DNA of 64,000 nucleotides. It comes from Pararoseomonas sp. SCSIO 73927. GTDB lineage: Bacteria; Pseudomonadota; Alphaproteobacteria; Acetobacterales; Acetobacteraceae. The notes beneath the pieces are model-generated. The model had not been told where the DNA came from. It searched no databases and saw only the letters and a list, made by a program, of their open reading frames with translations. A program made the translations under genes and the position numbers. The stretch lies in the NCBI RefSeq assembly GCF_037040815.1, contig NZ_CP146232.1:1240001-1304000 (forward strand). The letters are read 5' to 3'. Shown here piece by piece: positions 25,228 to 33,363 of this stretch. Positions within the stretch are counted from its first letter, which is position 1; every line of letters begins with the position of its first letter.

Positions 25228-26217
25228 TCAGTCGAGCACGATCTTCGCGGCGCGGGCCACGTCCCGCCACTTCGCCATCTCGCCCTTCAGGAAGGCGTCG
25301 AAGGCGGCGGGCGTGCCGGGTGCCGGATCGACGCCGAGCGGGACGACCTGGCGGCGGAAGCCCTCGGAGCCGGTGACGGCGCGGAGGTCGGCGGAGATGG
25401 CCTCCACCAGCGCCGGCGGGGTGGCCGCCGGGGCGATCACGCCCTGGAAGGCGACGGAGGAGAAGCCGGGCAGCGTCGCCGCGACCGTGGGGACCTGCGG
25501 CGCCTCGGGCAGCGGCGCATCGCCCGCCACCGCCAGGATCTTCAGCCGCCCGGCCTCGACATGCGGCCGCACGGAACTCCAGAGGTCGAACATCACGGGC
25601 ACGCGCCCGGCCAGCACGTCGGTCAGGGCCGGCGCGCTGCCGTTGTAGGGCACGTGCTCCATGGCGATGCCGGTCCGCTGCTGCAGGAGGGCCCCGGCCA
25701 GGTGGCCGGCCCCACCGGGCCCGGGCGAGGCGTAGGCCAGCGGCTCCCCCCGCCGCCTCGCGTCGGCCACCAGCTCCCCGAGCGTGTTCGGCCCGAAGCC
25801 GTTCCCGGCGACGAGGACGAAGGGCGAGGTGACGAGCATGCCCACCGCGGCGAAGTCGGCCGCCGCATCATAGGGCATCCGTTCCTTGACCGCGGGGTTG
25901 ATGACGAAGGGGTTGGTGCAGATCCCCAGCGTGTAGCCGTCCGCCGGGGCGCGGGCGATGGCGAGGGTGCCGACGATCGTGCCGCCGCCCGCGCGGTTCT
26001 CCACCACGACCGGCTGCTTCCAGCGGTCTCCCAGCGCCTCCGCGACGACGCGCGCGATCACGTCCGTGGGCCCGCCCGCGGCGAAGGGCACGATCATCCG
26101 CACGGGCCGCGCCGGGAAGACCGCCTGCGCCCGTGCCGCGCCCAGGGGCAGGAGCACCGTCCCGGCGCCCAGCGCCGCCGTCCGCAACGCCGAGCGCCGC
26201 GTCCCCATCACCGTCAT
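25228..26217 (-). CDS. Bug/TctC-type periplasmic binding protein
   Basis: 329 residues from ATG 26217, preceded by GGGGAGGG. Signal peptide with RR (GTRRSALRTAALGAG) ends at ARA|Q near residue 30. Motifs PFAAGGPTDVIAR and VENRAGGGTIVG. It heads the Rieske dioxygenase operon (32 bp gap), so its ligand may be the aromatic acid attacked by the dioxygenase. TphC-type Bug proteins do this for terephthalate. The ligand is inferred. Confidence 0.9.
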   Translation of the reverse strand: MTVMGTRRSALRTAALGAGTVLLPLGAARAQAVFPARPVRMIVPFAAGGPTDVIARVVAEALGDRWKQPVVVENRAGGGTIVGTLAIARAPADGYTLGICTNPFVINPAVKERMPYDAAADFAAVGMLVTSPFVLVAGNGFGPNTLGELVADARRRGEPLAYASPGPGGAGHLAGALLQQRTGIAMEHVPYNGSAPALTDVLAGRVPVMFDLWSSVRPHVEAGRLKILAVAGDAPLPEAPQVPTVAATLPGFSSVAFQGVIAPAATPPALVEAISADLRAVTGSEGFRRQVVPLGVDPAPGTPAAFDAFLKGEMAKWRDVARAAKIVLD

Positions 26218-26249
26218 GCCGCCCTCCCCTTTTTCTTTTGTGCGCCGCG

Positions 26250-26615
26250 TCACGATAGCCCCGCCGGACATTGCGCGCGGGTCGCCAGGCGGAGCATGAC
26301 GCCATCGCGCCCATTGTCGAGCACCGCCGGCCCGGCGGCCTGTCCCATCGTCATCACCGGCGGCATCTGCCGCAGGCCGGAGAGCGCGACATGGGCGGGC
26401 GGACATCCCGCGCCCGGCCACCAGCGCATCGTCGAGCGAGCGGAGGACCTCTCGACCACCCAATGCCTGGGCTGCACAGAGAAGCCCTTTTGTCCCGGCG
26501 CGCTGCCGACGATGGTGACGGCGACAGGCGAGGCCTCGGCCACGCGGGATCCGGTGTAGGCGCGGTCGGCGACCGGCGCTTCCTGCACGTTCGGCCCACG
26601 GGAGGAACTTCCCAC
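26250..26615 (-). pseudogene. Degenerate IS5-type transposase fragment
   Basis: The segment VADRAYTGSRVAEASP…GQKGFSVQPRHWVVERS (about 26448-26590) resembles the 'D-x-x-Y…K-x-x-x-x-G-F-x-V-x-P-R-R-W-V-V-E-R' region of IS5-family DDE transposases, with the terminal catalytic Glu. The following residues do not match and both ends of the element are missing. It marks the boundary between the Rieske operon and the lig operon. The rest of 26616-26797 holds nothing I can identify. Confidence 0.5.
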
Positions 26616-26797
26616 CCCCCTTTGCCGAGCGGTAGCTCCTCGAGCAATACCTGGCCTGGAGCACTCGCAAGCCGCGTCGCGCCCGCGACGACGAGCGCAC
26701 CACCCGCTCCGGCCTCGGCCTCCTCACCCTATCCCGCCTTGTGCTCCGCCGCCTCCCCTCGGCTCGGATGCCACCGTGGAGCTGAGCGGATCGGTGG

Positions 26798-27679
26798 CTA
26801 GCTGTTCTGCTTCAGCACGGCGTCAAGAAGGGCGCCGAGATCGGCTGACGAGGTTATGGCCGCCGGCAGCATGGCTCCCCGGGCGGCTGACCAGTCCTGA
26901 CGATCCGCGATCGGGACGGAGAGGATCGGCTCCACTCCCACCTCGGACACGGTGCGCGCCACCTCCCGCATCTCCTCCGCCCGTCGGCGTCCATGGATCA
27001 GAGGACGGCTGATCACGTATCGCGCCAACTCTGCCCAGTCCGGGTGCGGCAGCGTATCGGAAAGAGAGGCGAGCACCTCCTTCTCCACACCGTAGCGTCG
27101 GGCGGCGAGCAGGCACTCGGTCGCTAGCACCTCCAGACCCTTGACCATGACGCTCCGGCACATCTTGACCGAAGATGCGCGTCCAACCTCCTCAGAGAAG
27201 ATGGTGAGATCCATGCCGAGATCAGCGGCAGCCTCCGCAAATGCTGCGGCGTGGGTGCCACCGAGGAGGATGGGCGTGCCGAGACCCTTGGGCGGCACGC
27301 TGGCCATCACGGCCGCCTCCACGTAGCGTCCGCCGCCTGCGGAGACGGCCGCAGCCGCCTCCCGCTTCGTGCCCGGGGAGACGGAGTTCACGTCGAGGAA
27401 AAAGGGGGCGTGCCGCAGGCCGGGGGCGGCCGCGCGGCAGGCCGCGAGATCTGAGCCGGCGGTGACGGAGCATACCACGAGGTCCACGCCGTCCACGGCG
27501 TCCGTCGCGGATGCCGCCCGGACGACGCCGGCGGCCATGGCCTCCTTCGAGGCGCGGCTTCCCAGATCGGCGAAGGCGGTGTCCCAGGCCGCGGCGACGA
27601 CGACGCCGCGCGCCGCGAGGTCGCGCGCGAAGATGCGCCCCACCTCCCCGAAGCCGATGATGGCGGCGCGCGCGATCAT
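26798..27679 (-). CDS. NAD(P)-dependent oxidoreductase of the 6PGDH/HIBADH fold with DUF1932-type C-terminus
   Basis: 293 residues. N-terminal Rossmann domain with GFGEVG (9-14) and a D-V-N-S-V-S-P-G-T-K segment typical of beta-hydroxyacid-dehydrogenase-like proteins. The all-helical C-terminal half carries SSVKMCRSVMVKGLEVLATE, containing the conserved catalytic Lys region, as in DUF1932. ATG 27679 overlaps the ligI-like stop (ATGA). Last gene of the lig operon. In a 4,5-cleavage pathway a dehydrogenase is needed to form 2-pyrone-4,6-dicarboxylate from the ring-fission product; this could fill that role although it is not LigC-like. That is inference. Confidence 0.8.
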   Translation of the reverse strand: MIARAAIIGFGEVGRIFARDLAARGVVVAAAWDTAFADLGSRASKEAMAAGVVRAASATDAVDGVDLVVCSVTAGSDLAACRAAAPGLRHAPFFLDVNSVSPGTKREAAAAVSAGGGRYVEAAVMASVPPKGLGTPILLGGTHAAAFAEAAADLGMDLTIFSEEVGRASSVKMCRSVMVKGLEVLATECLLAARRYGVEKEVLASLSDTLPHPDWAELARYVISRPLIHGRRRAEEMREVARTVSEVGVEPILSVPIADRQDWSAARGAMLPAAITSSADLGALLDAVLKQNS

Positions 27680-28569
27680 GCAGCGCCTCCCTCGTTCCAG
27701 TAGAGGCGGGCTGGATTGTCCACCAGAATGCGCGCCCGCGTCGCCTCGTCCTCCACAGCCTCCGCCAGCAGGTCCAGCAGGTCGCCGTCGTTCGGCATAT
27801 CGCCCGCGATGTTGGGATGCGGCCAGTCTGTCCCCCAGAGCACGCGGTCCGGCGCGGCGGCGACGAGGGCGCGTGCGAAGGGCAGCGCGTCGCGGAAGGG
27901 GGCGCCGGCAGAGGAGACGCGCTCCGCCCCGCAGATCTTCACCCAGGCCAGCGGGTTGTCCATCAGGCCCAGCAGGCTGCGGAAGGCGGGCTGCTCCGTC
28001 CCATCCTTCGCACGCACGCGGCCCATGTGGTCGATGACGAAGGGGATGTCGATCCGGTCGATGCGGGGCGCCAGGGCCTCCACGTCCTGCGCGTCCAGGT
28101 GCAGCACCACGTGCCAGCCCAGCGGCCGCACCTGCGCCAGTACGCGGTCGAAGAAGGCCATGTCCGGCATCCCGCCGAGGTGACGGACAAAGTTGAACCG
28201 CACGCCGCGGATCCCGCCCGCGTGCAGGTGCCCCAGCTCCGCGTCCGTCACGCCCGGATCCACCACAGCCACGCCGCGGTAGCGCCCGCCGGAACGGGCG
28301 ATGCCGTCCAGCGTCACCTGCATGTCGCTGCCGTGGCAGGAGGCGTGGACGATCACCGCGCGCTCGATCCCTAGCCGGTCGTGCAGGGCGCGCAGCGCCT
28401 CATACGGCGCGTCGGGCGGGGTATAGGCGCGGTCGGGCGCGTAGGGGAACACCGCGCCAGGGCCGAAGATGTGGCAATGCGCGTCGCAGGCGCCGGCCGG
28501 CGCCCTGTACCGCGGCTCACGCGTGTCGGGATCGGGACCCTTGCAGGTGGGAATCACTCTCTCGCTCAT
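27676..28569 (-). CDS. ligI: 2-pyrone-4,6-dicarboxylate hydrolase (LigI-like)
   Basis: 297 residues, amidohydrolase-superfamily TIM barrel. The sequence follows LigI closely: GACDAHCHIFGPGAVFPYAP with His31 and His33, AVIVHASCHGSDMQ, GVRFNFVRHLGG, FVIDHMGR, DRVLWGTDWPHPN with the base Asp, and ILVDNPARLYW at the end. LigI opens the lactone of 2-pyrone-4,6-dicarboxylate to 4-oxalomesaconate without a bound metal. It is flanked by ATGA overlaps and shares the operon with ligJ- and ligK-like genes, the next two steps. Confidence 0.9.
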   Translation of the reverse strand: MSERVIPTCKGPDPDTREPRYRAPAGACDAHCHIFGPGAVFPYAPDRAYTPPDAPYEALRALHDRLGIERAVIVHASCHGSDMQVTLDGIARSGGRYRGVAVVDPGVTDAELGHLHAGGIRGVRFNFVRHLGGMPDMAFFDRVLAQVRPLGWHVVLHLDAQDVEALAPRIDRIDIPFVIDHMGRVRAKDGTEQPAFRSLLGLMDNPLAWVKICGAERVSSAGAPFRDALPFARALVAAAPDRVLWGTDWPHPNIAGDMPNDGDLLDLLAEAVEDEATRARILVDNPARLYWNEGGAA

Positions 28570-29561
28570 TGCCGCTCGATCCCTGCCTTCTCGATCACCT
28601 CGGCCCAGCGGGCCGTGTCCGTCCGCAGCAACTCACCCATCGCCTGCTGCGTACCGCCCTGTACTTCGATCCCCTGCCCGGCCAGGGCATCCCGCGTGGC
28701 GGGATCGGCCAGCACGTCGTTCACCGCCCGGTTCATCGCCTCGGTCACCGCCGGCGGCGTGCCGATACGGGCGACGAGGGCGTTCCAGGAGGCCACGTCG
28801 TAGTCGCGCACGCCGGCCTCCGCTGCGGTCGGCACATCCGGCAGCGTCGCGGCCCGCGTGGCGGTGGTCACGCCGACGGCGCGCACGGCACCCGCTCGGA
28901 TCTGGCCGAGGACAGGCGCCGAGATCTCGAACACGGCGTCCACGTCGCCGCGCAGCAGCGCCGTGGTGGCCTGCGGCGTGGCGGGAAAGGCGATTGTTTC
29001 TGCCTGTATGGCGGCTCGGATCTTGAACAACTCGGCCGAGAGGTTTTGCGTGCTGCCGGCGGCGATGGTGCCGATGTTCAGCCTCCCCGGCTCCGCCCGC
29101 ATCCGTGCCAGCAGCGCCGCAAGGTCCCGCGGCCCGTCCGGCTTCACCAGCACGACGATGGGGAAGGCGCCGAGGGTGACGACGGGGGTGAAGTCCCGAA
29201 GCGGATCGAAGGGCAGGTTGCGGAAGAGGGAACGGCTGATGGCCGTACCGTTGGTGGCGGCCATCAGCGTGTGCCCGTCCGCCTCCGCGCCCAGGAGCTG
29301 CTGCGCCGCGACAATGCCTCCCGCGCTGGGGCGGTTGTCGATCACCACGGGCTGCCCGATCCGCTCGGACAGCCGGTTCCCGACGGTCCGCACGGTCAGG
29401 TCCGCGACCCCCCCGGCCGCGAAGGGGACGACGATGCGGACGGGGCGCGAGGGGGACCAGCCGGTGGGCTGGGCCGCGGCGGGCTCTGCGCGAACCGCGG
29501 CCGCGGCCAGCGCGCCGAGCAGGGTGCGACGGCCATGCGGCCAGCCGGTCGTAATCAGCAT
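28566..29561 (-). CDS. Bug/TctC-type periplasmic binding protein
   Basis: 331 residues. RR-containing signal (GRRTLLGALAAAAV) ends near AAA|Q at 31. Motifs PFAAGGVADLTVR and IDNRPSAGGIVA; the usual AR after the loop is VR and the second motif lacks the final Gly, a moderate departure. Overlaps the ligI-like start by ATGA and follows the deleted Bug copy by 19 bp. Probably binds an aromatic or dicarboxylic acid handled by the lig operon. Confidence 0.9.
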   Translation of the reverse strand: MLITTGWPHGRRTLLGALAAAAVRAEPAAAQPTGWSPSRPVRIVVPFAAGGVADLTVRTVGNRLSERIGQPVVIDNRPSAGGIVAAQQLLGAEADGHTLMAATNGTAISRSLFRNLPFDPLRDFTPVVTLGAFPIVVLVKPDGPRDLAALLARMRAEPGRLNIGTIAAGSTQNLSAELFKIRAAIQAETIAFPATPQATTALLRGDVDAVFEISAPVLGQIRAGAVRAVGVTTATRAATLPDVPTAAEAGVRDYDVASWNALVARIGTPPAVTEAMNRAVNDVLADPATRDALAGQGIEVQGGTQQAMGELLRTDTARWAEVIEKAGIERQ

Positions 29562-29579
29562 GACGTCCCTCCCCTTCGT

Positions 29580-29803
29580 TCAATCGGCCCTGATGCCGGC
29601 GTTGCGGATGACCTCGCCCCAGCGCTCGCGGTCCCGCGCCAGTTGCGCGGCGAAGGCGGCGTCTCCCGGCAGGGGCTCAAGCCCCGCATGGGCCAGGCGC
29701 TCCCGGAACGGCTCCTCCTTCGCCACCGCGTCCACGGCGGCGGCCCAGGCGGCACGCGCCCGGGCGCGGCGGCACCGAGGAGGCGGCGCGGGATGGAGGG
29801 CAT
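29580..29803 (-). pseudogene. Internally deleted Bug/TctC gene
   Basis: A good start (AGGGAGAAGGAC before ATG 29803) leads into a Bug-like signal start, MPSIPRRLLGAAA. This runs directly, in the wrong frame, into a Bug C-terminus. In the frame ending with TGA at 29580-29582 that reads AHAGLEPLPGDAAFAAQLAR, then DRERWGEVIRNAGIRAD. About 250 codons of the middle are missing. It lies between two intact Bug genes, so recombination between similar sequences could explain the loss. Confidence 0.75.
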
Positions 29804-29832
29804 GTCCTTCTCCCTTTTCTGGCTGTCCACGA

Positions 29833-30816
29833 TCAGTCCGGCCGCATGCCGGAGACGCGGACCACCTCGCCCCACCGCGCGCGCTCCGCGGCGATGTAGG
29901 CGCCGAACTCCTCCGGCGTGCCGGGTCGGGCCTCAGCCCCCTCGGAGGCGAGGCGCGGGCGCAGGCGATCTCCCGTCAGAATGCGGGCGCAAGCCCGGTT
30001 CAGCCGCTCGATCGCCGCGCGCGGGGTGCCGGCGGGGGCCACGAGCCCGTACCATTGCACCGCCTCGAAGCCCGGGAGCACGGCCTCTGCCAGGGTCGGC
30101 AGCCCCGGCTCCGAGGGCAGGCGGGTGAGGGAGGAGACGCCGAGCGCGCGAAGCTGCCCGGCGCGCACCGGCGGCAGGGCGGGTGGGCCGCCCGTCAGCG
30201 TTGCACCGATCGTTCCGGCGAGGAGATCGGTCATCATCGGCGCCGTGCCGCGATAAGGGATGTGTTCCAGCTCGATCCCCGCCGCGCGGGAAAAGGCGAC
30301 CATGGCGATGTGCGCGGCGGACCCGTTGCCGCCCGAGCCGTAGGAGATGCCGCGCGGCCGCGCGCGGGCCAGCGCGATGAAGTTCCGGGCGTTCCCCACG
30401 TTCAGCGACGGGTGCACCACCAGCACGTTGGGCACCACGGCGGCCAGGACCACCGGGTCGAAGGCCGTGGCGGTGTCGAAGGACAGGCCGCGGTACAGGC
30501 CGGGGTTCACCGCCAGCGTACCGACATGCCCCATCAGCAGCGTGTGGCCATCGGGCGCCGCGCGTGCCACGGCCTCCGTGCCGATGGTTCCGCCGGCGCC
30601 GCCACGGTTCTCCACGATCACGGGCTGGCCCAGCGCTTCGGGCAGCTCGTTGGCGACGGCACGCGCCAGGATGTCGGAACTGCCGCCGGGGGTGAAGGGC
30701 ACCACCAGCCGGATCGGGCGCTGCGGCCAAGCGCCTTGCGCGCGCAGCAGGGCCGGGGCCGCCAGCAGGCCGCCGCCCGCAATCGCCGCCCGGCGTCCGA
30801 CGTGACACCCGCTCAT
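29833..30816 (-). CDS. Bug/TctC-type periplasmic binding protein
   Basis: 327 residues. Signal with RR (HVGRRAAIAGGGLL) ends at LRA|Q near 27. Motifs PFTPGGSSDILAR and VENRGGAGGTIG canonical; C-terminal RWGEVVRVSGMRPD typical. Coupled by ATGA to the Bug gene upstream. Second of three intact Bug genes in the lig operon. Confidence 0.92.
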   Translation of the reverse strand: MSGCHVGRRAAIAGGGLLAAPALLRAQGAWPQRPIRLVVPFTPGGSSDILARAVANELPEALGQPVIVENRGGAGGTIGTEAVARAAPDGHTLLMGHVGTLAVNPGLYRGLSFDTATAFDPVVLAAVVPNVLVVHPSLNVGNARNFIALARARPRGISYGSGGNGSAAHIAMVAFSRAAGIELEHIPYRGTAPMMTDLLAGTIGATLTGGPPALPPVRAGQLRALGVSSLTRLPSEPGLPTLAEAVLPGFEAVQWYGLVAPAGTPRAAIERLNRACARILTGDRLRPRLASEGAEARPGTPEEFGAYIAAERARWGEVVRVSGMRPD

Positions 30817-31784
30817 TGGACGCGGATGTTCCGGGCGCGCACGAAGTCACGCCACTTCGCGTTCTCCGCCGCGAAGTAGCCCGGCCACTCCTCCACCGGG
30901 CGCACGCCCGGCGTGACGGTCAGGCTGTCCAGGCGCGGCTTCAGCTCCGGGGCGGCCAAGGCCGCGGCGCAGGCAGCGTTCAACCGGCGGAGCAACGGCT
31001 CCGGCGTGCCGGCAGGGGCGAGGAGGGCGACGTGCTCCACCACTTCGAAGCCGCCATAGCCCAGCTCCTCGAAGGTGGGCACCTCGGGCGCGAGGGGGGA
31101 CCGCACGCGCATGGTGTTGGCCAGCGCGCGCAGGTCGCCAGAGGCGATAAAGGACATCACCGCGGCGCCCGGCATGAAGAGCATGTCCGCCTCGCCCGCC
31201 AGCACGGCCTGAATGGCCGGGCCGCCGCCGCGATAGCCGATCTCGGCAACCTCGAGCCCCGCCATCTGCAGGAACAGTTCCGTGACGAGATGGGAGGTCG
31301 CGCCGACACCGGCGTTGGCGTAGACCTTGCGCGCGCCCGGTGCTTTGACCATCGCCACGTAGTCCGCAACGCTGCGCGCGGGGGAGTTCCGCGGCACCAG
31401 CATGAAGAGAGGCGAGGAGGCCAGGAGCCCCGCGCCGGCGAAGTCCCGCTCCTGGCTGTAGTTCGTCTGGTACAGGTGCGGCGCCACGGCGTAGGTGCTG
31501 TTGGGGGCCAGCACCACCGTGTAGCCGTCCGGCCGCGCGCGGGCGGCGGTAGCCATGCCGATGGTACCGTTGGCGCCGCCCCGGTTGTCCACCACGACGG
31601 AGCGGCCGAGATCCTGCGACAGCCGCGCGGCCAGCACGCGCGCGAAGGTGTCGGTCGGGCCGCCCGCCGGCCAGGGCACGATCATCGTGACCGGACGACT
31701 GGGATACGCTCCCTCCTGCGCCAGGGCTGGTGCGGCGAGACCCGCGAGGGCGGCGGTGCCGAGTATCCGGCGGGTGACTGTCAT
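30813..31784 (-). CDS. Bug/TctC-type periplasmic binding protein
   Basis: 323 residues. Signal MTVTRRILGTAALAGLA… ends at ALA|Q near 22. Motifs PWPAGGPTDTFAR and VDNRGGANGTIG; C-terminus KWRDFVRARNIRVQ. It lies 33 bp after the 4,5-dihydroxyphthalate decarboxylase homologue, so phthalate or hydroxyphthalate uptake is a reasonable but untested ligand guess. Confidence 0.92.
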   Translation of the reverse strand: MTVTRRILGTAALAGLAAPALAQEGAYPSRPVTMIVPWPAGGPTDTFARVLAARLSQDLGRSVVVDNRGGANGTIGMATAARARPDGYTVVLAPNSTYAVAPHLYQTNYSQERDFAGAGLLASSPLFMLVPRNSPARSVADYVAMVKAPGARKVYANAGVGATSHLVTELFLQMAGLEVAEIGYRGGGPAIQAVLAGEADMLFMPGAAVMSFIASGDLRALANTMRVRSPLAPEVPTFEELGYGGFEVVEHVALLAPAGTPEPLLRRLNAACAAALAAPELKPRLDSLTVTPGVRPVEEWPGYFAAENAKWRDFVRARNIRVQ

Positions 31785-31817
31785 GGTTCGTTTCCCGTGC
31801 CTTGCCTGGTTTGCCTT

Positions 31818-32666
31818 CTAGGGAACCGTCAGCGGCGTCCCGTCCCAGATCTCGTCGAGGTTGAGGGCCCGCCTGGTCAGCCCCTGATCGGCGCAGAGCC
31901 GCGCGGCGAGGAGGAGGGCCGGGGCGAGGCCCGCGCGACCGCCCGGCGGGGTCCTGCCTCCGAGGAGCCGCACGATCTCCGGCGCGATCTCCGGATGCGC
32001 CGCCGCCACGTCGCGCCGAAGCACGAGCAGGTGATTCACCGGCACGAAGCCATGGGCGGTGCGGAACGTCTTCGCCGCCGCTCCCGGGTCGGGGAAGACG
32101 GTGCGGAGCGGTTCGCCCTGCGGCAGGTCGTTTCCGAAGACCGCGGCGTCCAGCGCGCCGCCGCGCAGCATGGCCAGCATGTCCGATCCCGCCGGGGCGC
32201 GCTCCGCCCAGGGCGGGTCGCGGTAGCCGGGCTCGTGCGCGTCCTCGAAGGTCACCCACCGCACGGCGCCCGGCGGCACGCCCGCATCCGCCAGCGCGCC
32301 GCGCAGCCACATCCCCGTCGTCTGGCTGTAGGCGCGCACGCCGACGCGGCGGCCCGCGATGTCGGTAGGTCCCCGCAGCGGGCTCTCCGCAGGGCAGAGC
32401 AGCGCGCCCTCCTGGAAGCGCGCGGCCATCACCACGGGCAGCAGCACCAGCGGCCGCCCGGCCTCCTTCGCCATCAAGAAGGTGGCGATCGCCATCTCCG
32501 AAAGGTCGAAGCGACCCTCGCGCACCATGGGCGCGAAGGCGCGGTTCACGGGACTGATCCCGGCATCCTCGATCCGCAGGATTGGCGAGGCCGCGGTGCC
32601 GTCCAGCACCGCCGCGCTGTGTGGGTACCGGCCGATGGCGGCCCGCAGGGTGACGGGCTCAGCCAT
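31818..32666 (-). CDS. 4,5-dihydroxyphthalate decarboxylase family protein
   Basis: 282 residues with a type-2 periplasmic-binding-like fold but no signal peptide, so cytoplasmic. It carries hallmark segments of the phthalate-pathway decarboxylase: GRYPHSAAVLDG near the N-terminus, VREGRFDLSEMAIATFLMAK, GRRVGVRAYSQTTGMWLRG, WVTFEDAHEPGYRDPPWAER and FVPVNHLLVLRRD. The family enzyme converts 4,5-dihydroxyphthalate to protocatechuate. Start ATG 32666 overlaps the ligK-like stop by eight bases. Relatives may be decarboxylases of other aromatic diacids; the operon supports a protocatechuate-forming role. Confidence 0.85.
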   Translation of the reverse strand: MAEPVTLRAAIGRYPHSAAVLDGTAASPILRIEDAGISPVNRAFAPMVREGRFDLSEMAIATFLMAKEAGRPLVLLPVVMAARFQEGALLCPAESPLRGPTDIAGRRVGVRAYSQTTGMWLRGALADAGVPPGAVRWVTFEDAHEPGYRDPPWAERAPAGSDMLAMLRGGALDAAVFGNDLPQGEPLRTVFPDPGAAAKTFRTAHGFVPVNHLLVLRRDVAAAHPEIAPEIVRLLGGRTPPGGRAGLAPALLLAARLCADQGLTRRALNLDEIWDGTPLTVP

Positions 32667-33363
32667 CCTCGTACTGCAGCCCCTTCTTCGCCAGGGCCTC
32701 CCGCATTCCATAGATGTCGAGGCCGAGTTCCCCGGCCTTCAGCCGCGTACGGGTCGCCTCCTCCTTGCGCTCGCGCGCGCCGGAAGCGGCGAGAACGGCC
32801 TCGGCCTCCTCCCGGCGCACCACCACCACGCCGTCGTCGTCCGCCGCCACGAGGTCGCCCGGATTCACGAGCTGCCCGGCGATGACGAGCGGCATGTTCA
32901 CCGAGCCCAGCGTCTCCTTCACCGTGCCCTGAGGGGAGACGGCACGGGACCAAACGGGGAAGCCCATGGCCTCCAGCGCCGCCAAGTCGCGGCACCCCGC
33001 CTCGATCACCAGCCCCACCACGCCGCGAGCCTGGAGGGAGCAGGCCAGAAGCTCCCCGAAGTAGCCGGCATCGGAGGGCGAGGTGGGCGCGACAACGAGG
33101 ATGTCACCGGGCCGGCACACCTCCACCGCCACGTGGATCATCCAGTTGTCGGCGGGCGGGAGGGAGACGGTGACGGCGCTGCCGGTCGCCCGGCCGCGCG
33201 GCCAGGCAGGGCGCATGTGGGAGGCGAGGCATCCGCGCCGGCCCTGCGCCTCGTGGATGGTGGCGGTGCCGTAGGGGGCGAAGCGCGCGGCCAGTTCCGG
33301 CGCGACGCGGGGCGGGTTGCGGCGGACGAGGTGGACCGGCCCGGCCCCGGCGGAGACGCTCAC
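32659..33363 (-). CDS. ligK: 4-carboxy-4-hydroxy-2-oxoadipate / 4-hydroxy-4-methyl-2-oxoglutarate aldolase (LigK-like)
   Basis: 234 residues, RraA-like fold. The catalytic Arg125-Asp126 (VIEAGCRDLAAL) and the G-E-L-L loop near 103 match class II pyruvate aldolases of this family. The C-terminal half (GTVKETLGSVNMP, NPGDLVAADDDGVVVV, GELGLDIYGMRE) is the extended LigK/HMG-aldolase form rather than the RNase E inhibitor RraA. It cleaves 4-carboxy-4-hydroxy-2-oxoadipate to pyruvate and oxaloacetate, the last step of protocatechuate 4,5-cleavage. Coupled by ATGA to ligJ. Confidence 0.9.
   Translation of the reverse strand: MSVSAGAGPVHLVRRNPPRVAPELAARFAPYGTATIHEAQGRRGCLASHMRPAWPRGRATGSAVTVSLPPADNWMIHVAVEVCRPGDILVVAPTSPSDAGYFGELLACSLQARGVVGLVIEAGCRDLAALEAMGFPVWSRAVSPQGTVKETLGSVNMPLVIAGQLVNPGDLVAADDDGVVVVRREEAEAVLAASGARERKEEATRTRLKAGELGLDIYGMREALAKKGLQYEDG

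Noticed and set aside
26616..26797. Possible extension of the IS5 fragment or a small gene
   Set aside because: Frames are low-complexity and do not match any part of a transposase; left unannotated.
31818..32666. Call as an ABC/NMT1-type periplasmic binding protein
   Set aside because: No signal peptide, and the family-specific segments match the cytoplasmic dihydroxyphthalate decarboxylase group, with lig genes beside it.
32659..33363. RNase E inhibitor RraA
   Set aside because: The extended C-terminus and the ligJ neighbour indicate the aldolase branch of the fold.
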